Part shown: positions 7,978 to 16,514 of the stretch, piece by piece
How the letters are laid out: every line of letters starts with the position of its first letter
Numbering within the stretch: the first letter of the stretch is position 1
Translations under genes and position numbers: made by a program
Notes under the pieces: model-generated
What the model was told of the DNA's origin: nothing
Database searches by the model: none
What the model saw: only the letters and a program-made list of their open reading frames with translations
NCBI RefSeq assembly: GCF_900115975.1
Contig: NZ_FOYM01000005.1
Coordinates: 62,001 to 126,000, forward strand
DNA length: 64,000 nucleotides
From: Desulfoscipio geothermicus DSM 3669
GTDB taxonomy: Bacteria; Bacillota; Desulfotomaculia; Desulfotomaculales; Desulfallaceae
Reading direction: 5' to 3'

Positions 7978-9039
7978 GTGCAGACAACAGTGTTGCTATA
8001 TCGCCTGTATGATGTGGCCGATGAAATCAATCTGGAAACCGTGGAAACTATATTATCTGCGCAAAGCACCACGTCAAGGCTGCGATTGTCCCGCATTCCG
8101 CCCAAGTCGATTCACATACAAAACCCGCCGGTGGGTGTGGAACTGGGCGGCGGCAAAGTTAGCCTGGGCGGAACAGATTACGATGTTTTTTACTCGGCCC
8201 GGGTGTATGATTTGGGCGTGGTGAGTATCATCATGCGGGTCGGGCTGGCGCCCGGGACCGGATACGGGGAAATGAAACGCCTGTCCCTGGCTCTGGAACA
8301 GCAGGATGATTATGAAAAACTTTTTCGTACCCAGTTGGAAAAACTGCAGCAGGTCATGTCGCCGGCCCTGGTAAAAAAAGGTTTGGGAGATGTCGAGGAA
8401 GACTTTACAGTATTTTTCTTTACCGACTGGCAGGAGGACTGGGACCCGCTGCCCCTGCTGCTGGGGGAGGAAGGCCCGTTCAGCGACTGGGTGAGGCGGG
8501 AAACTCTACGCAACTCATTTTCCTATTCACCCGATGATTTGGTCATTATTACCTGGGACTCGGCCCTGGTTTATGACGCCTCGGGCAGCACGGACCTGCC
8601 GGACTTGCTGGAATTTGCCAATTCCCAGCTGCTGGAGCTGCGTTACTACGATGGGCTGCTGACCGGGGAAATGGAAAAAATGTATGATGATCTGGCGCTG
8701 GTGGAGCGGGGCAGCAGCTTTCAACGCTTGCGGCATTACCGGAGTATCATGGCCCGGTTGATGGAAGTGGTAACCGAAGTGACGGATATCACCGAGCGTA
8801 TTCATAATTCTATCAAGGTAACCGAAGATATTTATTACGCCCGGATTTATTCCGCCGCCCTGGGTCTGTTCCGGACCGGGGTATGGATGGAAAGCATTCA
8901 GCGCAAGATGGCGGTGATCCAGCAAAATTACTCCATGCTCAGCGACGAAATTGTCACTGCCCGGGCCACCTGGCTGGAGGTGGCCATCGTGCTGCTTATT
9001 ACTCTGGAAATTATTCTGGGTCTGTTGCAGGTGTTTTAA
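7978..9039 (+). CDS. RMD1/DUF155-family protein with C-terminal membrane anchor
   Basis: This 353-residue protein ends in a hydrophobic segment (LEVAIVLLITLEIILGLLQVF) preceded by ESIQRKMAVIQQNYSMLSDE and RATWLEV. This arrangement is the signature of the RMD1/YagE (DUF155) family, known from yeast sporulation and mitochondrial proteins and many bacteria. The biochemical function is unknown. The start is GTG. The 3' end overlaps the convergent HAD phosphatase gene by 29 bases. It is probably attached to the membrane by the single C-terminal helix, with the bulk in the cytoplasm. Confidence 0.75.
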   Translation: MQTTVLLYRLYDVADEINLETVETILSAQSTTSRLRLSRIPPKSIHIQNPPVGVELGGGKVSLGGTDYDVFYSARVYDLGVVSIIMRVGLAPGTGYGEMKRLSLALEQQDDYEKLFRTQLEKLQQVMSPALVKKGLGDVEEDFTVFFFTDWQEDWDPLPLLLGEEGPFSDWVRRETLRNSFSYSPDDLVIITWDSALVYDASGSTDLPDLLEFANSQLLELRYYDGLLTGEMEKMYDDLALVERGSSFQRLRHYRSIMARLMEVVTEVTDITERIHNSIKVTEDIYYARIYSAALGLFRTGVWMESIQRKMAVIQQNYSMLSDEIVTARATWLEVAIVLLITLEIILGLLQVF

Positions 9040-9709
9040 AATGCTTTAGCAGTACGGGTATAAGTTCCTCAAGATCGTGTACGGTAATCAGACGGGGAAT
9101 GGCGGCCTGCATTACGGCCAGGTCGCCGGGGTGCGGGTTTACAGCCACCCCCAGGCCCGCTTCCCCGAGCATGCCCAGGTCGCCGATACTGTCGCCCACC
9201 GCCGCGGTTTCCCGGGGCGTGGCACCCAGTTCGGCCATCAGCTTTCTCAAGAAGGCCTCCTTGGTTTTCTCAGTCCCGTGGGTGGTTACGTGTATAACGC
9301 ATCCCCCGGTCATTACGCCATCCCGGTGCGCCAGTTCGTTGGCGGTGTGATAGTGAAACCCCAACTGGCCGGCCAGCCGGTCGGCCAGTATTTTTACCCC
9401 GGTGGAAAGCAGTACGGGCTTGGCACCCAGGTCCCGGCACAGGTGCATTACTTTTTCCGCCGCGGGGTGAAGGGGAATTTCGTTTAAGATGGTCACAATC
9501 TCATCCAAGTTTATGCCGCGCCACATGGCGGCATCCAGTCTGCAAAATTCCTCGTAGCTGATTTTCCCGGCCAGAAACAGCTCCTGGTATATCTCAGCCT
9601 GCCCGGTCCAGATACCCATGCGTCGGTGCAAGTATTCCCATGAACTGCGCACGTTGGTTAAGGTACCGTCCATGTCGAAGGCGATTAGTTTCAATTCCGG
9701 TTTGGTCAT
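9011..9709 (-). CDS. HAD-family phosphatase, SerB-like
   Basis: This 232-residue protein has HAD motif I (IAFDMDGTLT, with nucleophile Asp), motif II (LLSTGV) and motif IV (AVGDSIGDLGMLGEAGLGVAV). The helical cap sits between motifs I and II, the C1 arrangement of phosphoserine phosphatase. A serB role is possible, but related HADs act on other phosphomonoesters. ATG 9709 is preceded by CAGGAG. The gene is alone and converges with the RMD1-family gene. Confidence 0.78.
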   Translation of the reverse strand: MTKPELKLIAFDMDGTLTNVRSSWEYLHRRMGIWTGQAEIYQELFLAGKISYEEFCRLDAAMWRGINLDEIVTILNEIPLHPAAEKVMHLCRDLGAKPVLLSTGVKILADRLAGQLGFHYHTANELAHRDGVMTGGCVIHVTTHGTEKTKEAFLRKLMAELGATPRETAAVGDSIGDLGMLGEAGLGVAVNPHPGDLAVMQAAIPRLITVHDLEELIPVLLKHFKTPATDPE

Positions 9710-9795
9710 GGTGAGTCTCCTGTTTGAAAATTGGAAGCTTTCACCGGGCTATTATATCACAGAAGTGTTATTGCGCCATAGTGATGTTGCCAGTC

Positions 9796-9833
9796 AAAAA
9801 AGGGACCGCATAACGGTTTTTTGTGCGGTCCCT
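9796..9833 (-). terminator. rho-independent terminator of the Lin0512/DUF6506 pair
   Basis: The stem AGGGACCGCA/TGCGGTCCCT is followed by a T run on the minus strand (A run at 9796-9800). It lies about 100 bases beyond the stop of the Lin0512-family gene. Confidence 0.8.
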
Positions 9834-9936
9834 CAAACTTTAAGAAGTTTAACATGCGATTTATTTTACCGGAACATCATGCTGATAGCCATGTGATCCA
9901 ACAGGGGATGGAAGTACTTACCATATGCACGCAGGA

Positions 9937-10299
9937 TTAAAGGCTCGGGTTCACTTTAACCTCAACGCAGGCGTTGGCCACGATGATTGAATCGTCGCCG
10001 TCACCCAGCTCGGGCAGAAAAAGGCCCGGCGCTCTCATACCGCCGGCCACCGCCTTGATGGACTTGCGGCCAAAGGGGATTTCATCCAGTACCCGGGCGC
10101 CGTCCACTTTTTCCGGGTTGGGCACCGCTATTGTAACATCCACCATCATTGCATTTAAATCCTTTATCCCCAATATTTCCGATAAACCGCACAAGCAGCT
10201 GTGGGAAACCGCGTCCCGGACAGCCTTCCTGGCGGCGCCGGTGGGGTCCTGACCGTGAAAATCAATACCGGTGCCGAATTCAATAATGTAGCGTTTCAT
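9937..10299 (-). CDS. Lin0512-family protein, function unknown
   Basis: This 120-residue protein (MKRYIIEFGTGIDFHGQDPTGAA...) matches my recollection of the Lin0512 family, small conserved proteins of unknown biochemistry. The GxGxDxHGQDPTxAA start and a hydrophobic core with many conserved acidic residues are visible. ATG 10299 is chosen because AAGGAGGGCGAAT lies directly upstream; the longer open frame to 10323 overlaps the previous gene's stop. It is cotranscribed with the DUF6506 gene, just upstream of the divergent AcoR-like regulator. The pairing suggests a joint, still unknown role. Confidence 0.72.
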   Translation of the reverse strand: MKRYIIEFGTGIDFHGQDPTGAARKAVRDAVSHSCLCGLSEILGIKDLNAMMVDVTIAVPNPEKVDGARVLDEIPFGRKSIKAVAGGMRAPGLFLPELGDGDDSIIVANACVEVKVNPSL

Positions 10300-10319
10300 A
10301 TTCGCCCTCCTTGCCGCCT

Positions 10320-10619
10320 TCAAAAAATCTGGTCGCCGCTGGCGCCGTTCAATCCCGGATGCACATCAAAACGTACCACCCCCACGGCCACGCCCTGGCC
10401 GGCCGCGCGGGCTACCCGGGCCGTTCCCCCGTGACCGAAGCCCCCGCAGAGCTCAATAGCCTTAACACCTTCTTCAACCAAACCGGGCACAATTTTTTCA
10501 GCCGCCTGGTAATCCTTAACTCCTACCACTATCAGCTCCACCCCCGGGGTCTTAACCACCGACCTGTGTTGTTCGGGATTCGCTTCCGGGGCCAAAAAAA
10601 TGAATGCTGCCTTAAGCAT
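10320..10619 (-). CDS. DUF6506-family small protein
   Basis: This protein of about 100 residues (MLKAAFIFLAPEANPEQHR...) resembles the DUF6506 family, whose function is unknown. The HGG and GVVRFDVHPGLNG segments are conserved-looking. ATG 10619 is chosen because GGAGGTGGGAATA precedes it. It is the first gene of a two-gene minus-strand unit with the Lin0512-family gene, which begins about 20 bases beyond its stop. Both are divergent from the acetoin activator gene. Confidence 0.65.
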   Translation of the reverse strand: MLKAAFIFLAPEANPEQHRSVVKTPGVELIVVGVKDYQAAEKIVPGLVEEGVKAIELCGGFGHGGTARVARAAGQGVAVGVVRFDVHPGLNGASGDQIF

Positions 10620-10809
10620 TATTCCCACCTCCTTAAAATGTTGCCTTTGTTATAATGCAAAAAATATACCCAAAAACTCACCGGCAAAAGAGCGCAGCCT
10701 AATCGACGAAAGTTGATGGTTATCTAATCTTGAATAATGCCTTTAATCGTAATAAACTGTATGAAAGAAAAAGTGGTAAAACCAACCTTTTCAGGGGGGT
10801 CTGGATATT

Positions 10810-12855
10810 GTGTACGGTTCTGCTAAATTGGCTGCCATTAAAAGATTAGAGAAGTCCTGGGAGCGATTTATCGTTTCAGGCGAATTTGATGCACAGGCCG
10901 TGGATAGCACCATCGCCGCTTCCTGGCAGAGATGCAAGACGGCAGCGGTTAACCCCGTGGGCGGCACATGTTTCCGGATACATAGCGACGGCCACCTGGA
11001 ACAACTCTTGGAAGCAAATAAAATGTTGTTGGATATAGCCAGACCCGTAATTGAATCAATTTATTACACCGTCCAGGGATCAGGTTTCATGGTGGTGCTG
11101 GTCAATCATGAAGGCATCGTTTTACAAACCATGGGTGATTGCAAAACATTGCTCGACGCCGAGTCGCTGCACTTTTTCCGGGGAGCCGACTGGACCGAAG
11201 AATCGGTGGGCACCAACGCCATAGGGACTTGCCTGGCTACCGGCATCCCCATTCAGGTAACTGCGGCCGAACACTTTTGCACCGAGCACCATGATTGGAC
11301 CTGCTCGGCTGCGCCGATTCGCGGTCCCGGTGGAGATCTACTGGGCTGCCTGGATATGTCGGGTCCTTATGATAAAATGCATCCCCACACCCTGGGCATG
11401 ATCGTGGCCGCGGCCAAAGCCATCGAAAGCCAGTTGCGCAGGGAAATAACCAACAATGAATTAACCTCCACCCTCAGCCGTTTGGTAACGGCGGTAAACA
11501 CTGTTTCCGAGGGAATTCTGCATATCAATGCCGACGGCGTGATTACCGATGCCAATATTTCCGCCTGTAAAATGCTTGGACTTGCCCCGGACAAATTAAA
11601 GGGGCAGAAGGCCGGTGATACCCTGGGAAACATGCGGGAATTAAAACGTTTGCTGGCTGCCGGCGAGGGAGAGAATGACCGAAGACAACTGCTGGATACC
11701 CCTCGCGGCAGGTTTTATTGCTCAACCCGCAGTATAACCGGTGGAAGCAAAAAACAGGGCGAGGCTGTCATGGTGATAAGCCCGGCGTCACTCGGCAAAG
11801 AGTCGGTTGACTCGGGGGAGTGCAAACCGAAAAACGCTGCAGGCCGGTCAACGGTCACCTTGAGTGAGAAGCCGGCAGCCAAAAGCGTCACCGGCGGGGA
11901 CTTTAACCGGGCCCGCTTCACTTTTACGGACATCATCGGGGCAAGCAGCCAAATGCAGGCGGCCAAGGAACTGGCCCGGCGGGCCGCTGCGTGCTCGTCC
12001 ACCGTGTTGTTGTTGGGGGAAAGCGGCAGCGGCAAGGAAATCTTCGCCCAGGCCATACACAACGCCAGCGACCGCCGCCACGGGCCGTTTATCCCCGTTA
12101 ATTGCGCCGCCATGCCTGCCGGGTTGATCCAGAGCGAACTGTTCGGCTATAGCGAAGGGGCTTTTACCGGCGCCAGGCGCGGTGGACAACCGGGTAAGTT
12201 CGAACTGGCCGGAGGGGGTACCCTCTTTTTGGATGAGATAGGTGATATGCCGCTGGAGATGCAGTCCAACCTGTTGCGGGTGCTGCAGGAAAAAACGGTC
12301 ACGCGGGTGGGCGGTAAAAAAGTCATTCCGGTGGACGTACGGGTAATTGCCGCCACTAACAAGGACCTGCACCAGGAGATGCAGAACGGGAAATTCCGGG
12401 AAGATTTATTTTACCGCATAAATGTTTTGTCCATTAAAATACCGCCCCTGCGCGAGCGGGAGACGGATCTCGAGTATTTGATCGAACACTGCCTCGCCGG
12501 TGTAGCGGCCCGGTTGGGTAAGAACGTGCCACGGATCGATCCCGCCGCCATGGAAGTTTTGGCCCGTCACCACTGGCCCGGCAACGTCAGGGAACTGGTC
12601 AACGTGCTGGAGCAGGCGGTAATCATTACCGACAATGACTTGATCATGACCTGTCACCTGCCTTGCTACCTCACCGGAAAACGACCGGTGCTCGTAGCTA
12701 AAATGCAACAGGTAACCACTCTGGAGCAATTGGAGCAGCAGGCCATCAAAGCGGCGCTGGACCGATTTAATGGTAACATCAGCCGCACTGCCCGGGCGCT
12801 GGGTATCGGCCGCAATACCCTGTATGACAAGTTAAAGAAGTATAATATTCGATAA
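10810..12855 (+). CDS. acoR: sigma-54-dependent activator, AcoR-like
   Basis: This 681-residue protein has an N-terminal sensor part (GAF-like, about residues 60-210, then a PAS-like part near 220-300). The AAA+ sigma-54-interaction domain has Walker A GESGSGKE near residue 402 and the sigma-54 loop GAFTGA near 449. A Fis-type helix-turn-helix lies at the C-terminus ([22 protein letters not shown]). This is the AcoR architecture: a cytosolic activator that opens sigma-54 promoters. The target is almost certainly the adjacent operon, which has two sigma-54 promoters at 13038 and 13277. GTG start with GGGGGG upstream. The gene has its own terminator. Confidence 0.85.
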   Translation: MYGSAKLAAIKRLEKSWERFIVSGEFDAQAVDSTIAASWQRCKTAAVNPVGGTCFRIHSDGHLEQLLEANKMLLDIARPVIESIYYTVQGSGFMVVLVNHEGIVLQTMGDCKTLLDAESLHFFRGADWTEESVGTNAIGTCLATGIPIQVTAAEHFCTEHHDWTCSAAPIRGPGGDLLGCLDMSGPYDKMHPHTLGMIVAAAKAIESQLRREITNNELTSTLSRLVTAVNTVSEGILHINADGVITDANISACKMLGLAPDKLKGQKAGDTLGNMRELKRLLAAGEGENDRRQLLDTPRGRFYCSTRSITGGSKKQGEAVMVISPASLGKESVDSGECKPKNAAGRSTVTLSEKPAAKSVTGGDFNRARFTFTDIIGASSQMQAAKELARRAAACSSTVLLLGESGSGKEIFAQAIHNASDRRHGPFIPVNCAAMPAGLIQSELFGYSEGAFTGARRGGQPGKFELAGGGTLFLDEIGDMPLEMQSNLLRVLQEKTVTRVGGKKVIPVDVRVIAATNKDLHQEMQNGKFREDLFYRINVLSIKIPPLRERETDLEYLIEHCLAGVAARLGKNVPRIDPAAMEVLARHHWPGNVRELVNVLEQAVIITDNDLIMTCHLPCYLTGKRPVLVAKMQQVTTLEQLEQQAIKAALDRFNGNISRTARALGIGRNTLYDKLKKYNIR

Positions 12856-12877
12856 CGTGTGCGCCTTATTATGGTTA

Positions 12878-12906
12878 GCCGCCTTGCCTGGCGGCGTTTT
12901 TGTTTG
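12878..12906 (+). terminator. rho-independent terminator after acoR
   Basis: GCCGCC-TTGCCT-GGCGGC is followed by GTTTTTGTTT, 22 bases after the acoR stop codon. Confidence 0.85.
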
Positions 12907-12914
12907 CCCGAAAA

Positions 12915-12936
12915 TCGAACACTGCCCGGAGTTCGA
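12915..12936. promoter_or_regulatory. candidate AcoR upstream activating site
   Basis: TCGAAC-N10-GTTCGA is a perfect inverted repeat of 6-base arms. It lies about 105-125 bases upstream of the first sigma-54 promoter, the usual distance for an enhancer of this activator class. Assignment to AcoR is inference from position only. Confidence 0.4.
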
Positions 12937-13037
12937 ACGGCATTAATTAGCGGTCACAGCACCATCGTCAACCGAATTTTCAACCTGTATCTCAATATCC
13001 CGGCAAAATTTTATTTTTTTTAAAAGTTATAATATTC

Positions 13038-13053
13038 TGGCATTTATATTGCT
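13038..13053 (+). promoter_or_regulatory. sigma-54 promoter 1 of the acetoin locus
   Basis: TGGCAT-N5-TTGCT matches the -24/-12 consensus with exactly 10 bases between the GG and GC pairs. It is followed by the inverted repeat GTTGCTT-C-AAGCAAC (13054-13068) and AAAGGAGG before the butanediol-dehydrogenase remnant. Confidence 0.85.
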
Positions 13054-13087
13054 GTTGCTTCAAGCAACAAAGAAAGGAGGTTTTGTT

Positions 13088-13192
13088 ATGAAAGCTGCCG
13101 TGTGGTACGGGAATAAGGACGTCAGGGTTATGGATGTGCCGGAACCGCCAAGCCCGGGTGAGGGGCAGGTTAAAATCAAGGTTTACTGGTGA
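13088..13192 (+). pseudogene. N-terminal remnant of a zinc alcohol (2,3-butanediol) dehydrogenase
   Basis: ATG 13088 with AAAGGAGG opens a 34-codon frame. It reads MKAAVWYGNKDVRVMDVPEP and ends in GQVKIKVYW before TGA. This is the standard first strand of zinc-dependent (R,R)-butanediol/sorbitol dehydrogenases, which are normally about 350 residues. The rest of the gene, including the zinc ligands, is missing. The next ~150 bases lead straight to the second sigma-54 promoter and acoA. An internal deletion is the simplest reading. Butanediol dehydrogenase fits functionally, since it makes acetoin for the downstream enzyme. Confidence 0.75.
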
Positions 13193-13276
13193 AATTGAAC
13201 ATGGACCAAAAGAAGCGGGGAGTGAATGAGCTTCCAGGAAGGGCAATAAATGCTGCATAATTGCCTAGCCGCTATT

Positions 13277-13292
13277 TGGCATTCACGTTGCA
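13277..13292 (+). promoter_or_regulatory. sigma-54 promoter 2, directly upstream of acoA
   Basis: TGGCAT-N5-TTGCA gives a near-perfect -24/-12 element with 10 bases between GG and GC. It lies 50 bases before the acoA start. Confidence 0.88.
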
Positions 13293-13341
13293 TAAATGAT
13301 TTGTCAGTTGAGTTAAAAATTCTTTGCAGGGAGGGTTTGTC

Positions 13342-14304
13342 ATGGCATTTAGTAAAGAGGAAATGCTGGGTATGTATCGCAAAATGCTGTTGATCCGCGA
13401 GTTTGAGGAAACCGTGGCCAACCTGTTCTCCCAGGGGCAGATACCTGGGTTTGTGCACCTGTATGTGGGGGAAGAGGCCGTGGCCGTAGGCGTCTGCAGC
13501 AATCTGGGTGATAAAGATTATATCGCCAGTACTCACCGGGGGCACGGTCATGGCATTGCCAGGGGAGCGTCCGTGGATAAAATGATGGCCGAGATTTTTG
13601 GTAAAATTAACGGCTACTGCCGGGGCAAGGGCGGGTCCATGCATATCGCCGACGTGGAACTGGGCTTTTTGGGTGCCAACGGTATCGTGGGAGCCGGTCT
13701 TCCTTTGGCCGCCGGGGCCGCCTTTGCCAACAAGTACCTGAAGAATAACGGTGTGGCCGTATGCTTTTTCGGCGACGGGGCTTCCAACCGGGCCACCTTC
13801 CACGAGGCTCTGAACCTGGCCAGCATCTGGAAGCTGCCTGTGGTTTTCGTCTGCGAAAACAATATGTACGGCATTTCCATGAGCCAGGAGCGGCACCAGA
13901 ACATCACCGACGTGGCCGACCGGGCCGTGGCTTACGGCATTCCGGGCGTGAGCGTGGACGGCAACGATTTAATGGCGGTTTATGAGGCCGCCGGCGAGGC
14001 CGTCAAACGGGCCAGGGCGGGGGAGGGACCCACCCTGATTGAGTGCAAGACCTACCGCCACCGCGGGCATTTTGAAGGGGATGCCTGTGTCTATCGCAGT
14101 GAAGATGAGCTAAACGAATGGAAAAAGAAATGCCCCATCCAGCGGTTTAGCACGAGGTTGCTGGAGATGAACATGACCACCCGGGAAGAATTGGAAAGCA
14201 TAGCCGCGGGAGTTAAGGAGCAAATCAAGACCGCGGTTGAATATGCAAATAGAAGCCCGCTCCCGGATGAAACGGAACTGACCACCGACGTTTACTGTGA
14301 CTAA
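13342..14304 (+). CDS. acoA: acetoin dehydrogenase E1, alpha subunit (TPP-dependent)
   Basis: This 320-residue protein is the E1-alpha type of branched-chain/acetoin/pyruvate dehydrogenases. The TPP-binding motif GDGASNRATFHEALN ends in CENN, about 30 residues further on. The phosphorylation-loop region YRHRGHFEGD is also present. Acetoin dehydrogenase splits acetoin into acetaldehyde and acetyl-CoA. The acoX neighbour and the AcoR-type regulator favour acetoin over pyruvate as substrate. ATG 13342 is chosen over the upstream TTG because GGGAGG precedes it. It is the first intact gene after the two sigma-54 promoters. Confidence 0.88.
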   Translation: MAFSKEEMLGMYRKMLLIREFEETVANLFSQGQIPGFVHLYVGEEAVAVGVCSNLGDKDYIASTHRGHGHGIARGASVDKMMAEIFGKINGYCRGKGGSMHIADVELGFLGANGIVGAGLPLAAGAAFANKYLKNNGVAVCFFGDGASNRATFHEALNLASIWKLPVVFVCENNMYGISMSQERHQNITDVADRAVAYGIPGVSVDGNDLMAVYEAAGEAVKRARAGEGPTLIECKTYRHRGHFEGDACVYRSEDELNEWKKKCPIQRFSTRLLEMNMTTREELESIAAGVKEQIKTAVEYANRSPLPDETELTTDVYCD

Positions 14305-14362
14305 CCACCAGTATTTGTCCGAAGGATAAAACTGTTAAACAAAAATATAAGGGGTGAATTTC

Positions 14363-15334
14363 ATGCAGGAAATGACCTATTCCCAGGCTATCAATGCCGC
14401 TCTGCGGGAAGAGATGAAACGGGACAATACCGTCTATCTTCTGGGCGAAGACGTGGGAGTATTCGGCGGCTGTTTCGGTGTTACCACGGGACTGATCCAA
14501 GAATTCGGTCCGGAGCGTGTGTTGGATACCCCCATATCCGAAACCGCCATTGTAGGCAGCGCGGTGGGCGCGGCCGCTGCGGGACTGCGGCCCGTGCCGG
14601 AAATTATGTTTATGGATTTCATGACGGTCTGTTTGGACGAGTTTTTTAACCAGGCCGCTAAAATGAGGTATATGTTTGGCGGCAAGGCCAAGGTGCCCAT
14701 TACACTGCGTACGGTGTGCGGCGCCGGGCTGGGCGCGGCGGCCCAGCATTCGCAAAGCCTGGAAGCCTGGTTTACCCACATGCCCGGGGTAAAAGTGGTG
14801 ATGCCCTCCACCCCCGCTGACGCCAAAGGATTACTGGTGTCCTCAATTCGGGACGACAACCCGGTTATTTTTATTGAACACAAAATGTTATACGGGGTTT
14901 CCGGCGAGGTGCCCGAAGGCGAATACGCCATTCCCCTGGGCCAGGCCGATATCAAACGGGAGGGCAAGGATGTCACGGTAGTGGCCACCTCCTTGATGGT
15001 GCACCGGGCTTTGGCTGCAGCCGAGACCCTTGCAGCGGAGGGCGTTGAATTGGAAGTGGTGGACCCCCGGACCCTGATGCCCTTTGACAAGGAAACGGTA
15101 CTAAAATCCGTAGAAAAAACCGGGCGCCTGGTAATCGTGCATGAAGCGGTGAAAACCGGCGGGTTCGGTGGGGAAATAGCCGCCATAGTGGCAGAAGAAG
15201 GATTTGATTCCCTGGACGCGCCTATCAAGCGGGTGGCCGCCCCCTTTGCTCCGGTGCCTTTCAGCCCGCCGCTGGAAGCGGCCTACGTGCCCGGTGAAGA
15301 AAAGATTATCGAGGCTGTCAAGGAAATTTTATAG
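14363..15334 (+). CDS. acoB: acetoin dehydrogenase E1, beta subunit
   Basis: This protein of about 323 residues is a typical E1-beta chain. The N-terminal pyrimidine-binding domain has [15 protein letters not shown] and the [32 protein letters not shown] motif. The C-terminal transketolase domain runs from about residue 200 ([12 protein letters not shown]). It pairs with AcoA to form the alpha2beta2 E1. ATG 14363 is preferred over GTG 14354 because AAGGGGTG lies 7 bases upstream. It is 58 bases behind acoA and 29 bases before acoX in the same operon. Confidence 0.9.
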   Translation: MQEMTYSQAINAALREEMKRDNTVYLLGEDVGVFGGCFGVTTGLIQEFGPERVLDTPISETAIVGSAVGAAAAGLRPVPEIMFMDFMTVCLDEFFNQAAKMRYMFGGKAKVPITLRTVCGAGLGAAAQHSQSLEAWFTHMPGVKVVMPSTPADAKGLLVSSIRDDNPVIFIEHKMLYGVSGEVPEGEYAIPLGQADIKREGKDVTVVATSLMVHRALAAAETLAAEGVELEVVDPRTLMPFDKETVLKSVEKTGRLVIVHEAVKTGGFGGEIAAIVAEEGFDSLDAPIKRVAAPFAPVPFSPPLEAAYVPGEEKIIEAVKEIL

Positions 15335-15363
15335 CCGGGGCGCGGGACTGTCTTGAAAAAATC

Positions 15364-16401
15364 ATGGCAGAAAGGAAGAGGACATTGTCTGTCGGCATTA
15401 TAGCCAACCCGGCATCCGGCAAAGACATTCGCAGGCTGGTGGCGCATGCCACGGTATTTGATAATAATGAAAAAGTCAATTTGCTCAGACGCATACTACT
15501 GGGCCTGGATTCTCTTGGAGTGGAACGGGTCTGGTTCATGCCCGATTATTTCGGTTTTTACCAGCGGGCGCTGGACGGCCTTGCCGGGCAGGGTGGTCTG
15601 AACATGGAAACCCGCCTGCTGGATATGCCAATCAATGCCAACCAGGAAGACTCACGGAGGGCGGCAAAATTAATGGCCGATGCCGGGGTTAAGTGTATTA
15701 TTACCCTGGGGGGCGACGGCACCAACCGGGTAGTGGCCAAGGGTGCCGGTGTCGTGCCGCTGCTGCCCGTTTCCACCGGCACTAACAATGTGTTTCCCGT
15801 CATGGTGGAAGGAACCGTGGCGGGATTGGCCGCGGGACTGGTGGCCACCGGCAAGGTGGCGCCCGAAGAATCTCTCTTACGCACCAAAAAGTTGATTATT
15901 TACTTGAATGATCAACCGGTGGACATCGCCCTTATTGACGCGGTGGTGCTGGCGGACCAGTTTACTGGTTCCCGGGCGGTTTGGGACGTGGGGAAAATCA
16001 AGCAGATCGTAGCAACCAGGGGTGCCGCCAGCAATATAGGGATAGCTTCGGTGGTGGGCGGCCTCAGGTACATCAGCATTGCCGATCCCAAAGGAATGCA
16101 GGTTGCCGTGGACGAGCCCGGGGAAGACGCCCCCTTTTATGTCCGAGCCGCCATTGGTCCCGGGTTAGTGAAGCGAGTACCGGTAACCGGGTACGGCATG
16201 CTGGGGCCGGAGCAGCGGGTTGCGGTGCGGGAAACTCCCTGTGTCATAGCGGTGGACGGCGAACGGGAAATCCAGGTCAATGCCGGGGAGCGGGCGGAAA
16301 TCGAGCTCTCCCTGAAAGGCCCGCTGGTGGTAGATGTCGAACGAACGCTGGCTGCCGCCGCCGCCAGGGGTGTTTTCCGGGAAACCCGACCCCCGGCTTA
16401 A
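15364..16401 (+). CDS. acoX: AcoX-like protein, NAD-kinase-fold
   Basis: This 345-residue protein carries the NAD-kinase/diacylglycerol-kinase motif GGDGTNRVVAKG and GTNN. AcoX proteins of acetoin operons share this fold; their reaction has not been settled as far as I know. The start (ERKRTLSVGIIANPASGKDIRRLVAHA) is typical of the group. It sits between the E1 and E2 genes, which is the usual aco order and the main argument that the operon is for acetoin. The predicted location is cytosolic. Confidence 0.82.
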   Translation: MAERKRTLSVGIIANPASGKDIRRLVAHATVFDNNEKVNLLRRILLGLDSLGVERVWFMPDYFGFYQRALDGLAGQGGLNMETRLLDMPINANQEDSRRAAKLMADAGVKCIITLGGDGTNRVVAKGAGVVPLLPVSTGTNNVFPVMVEGTVAGLAAGLVATGKVAPEESLLRTKKLIIYLNDQPVDIALIDAVVLADQFTGSRAVWDVGKIKQIVATRGAASNIGIASVVGGLRYISIADPKGMQVAVDEPGEDAPFYVRAAIGPGLVKRVPVTGYGMLGPEQRVAVRETPCVIAVDGEREIQVNAGERAEIELSLKGPLVVDVERTLAAAAARGVFRETRPPA

Positions 16402-16514
16402 AGGAACGGCGCTATTTTGAACTTACGGGTCTATCGGGCCAAATCAAGGAAAAAGCAACCGGTTCTACGGCTGAATGTGCAGTGGACAGAGGTGAATTAA
16501 CGGAGGTAATAGAA

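Noticed and set aside
15981-16514. Upstream extension of the E2 frame
   Set aside because: It lies inside acoX in another frame; ATG 16515 has a good ribosome site and starts the lipoyl domain.
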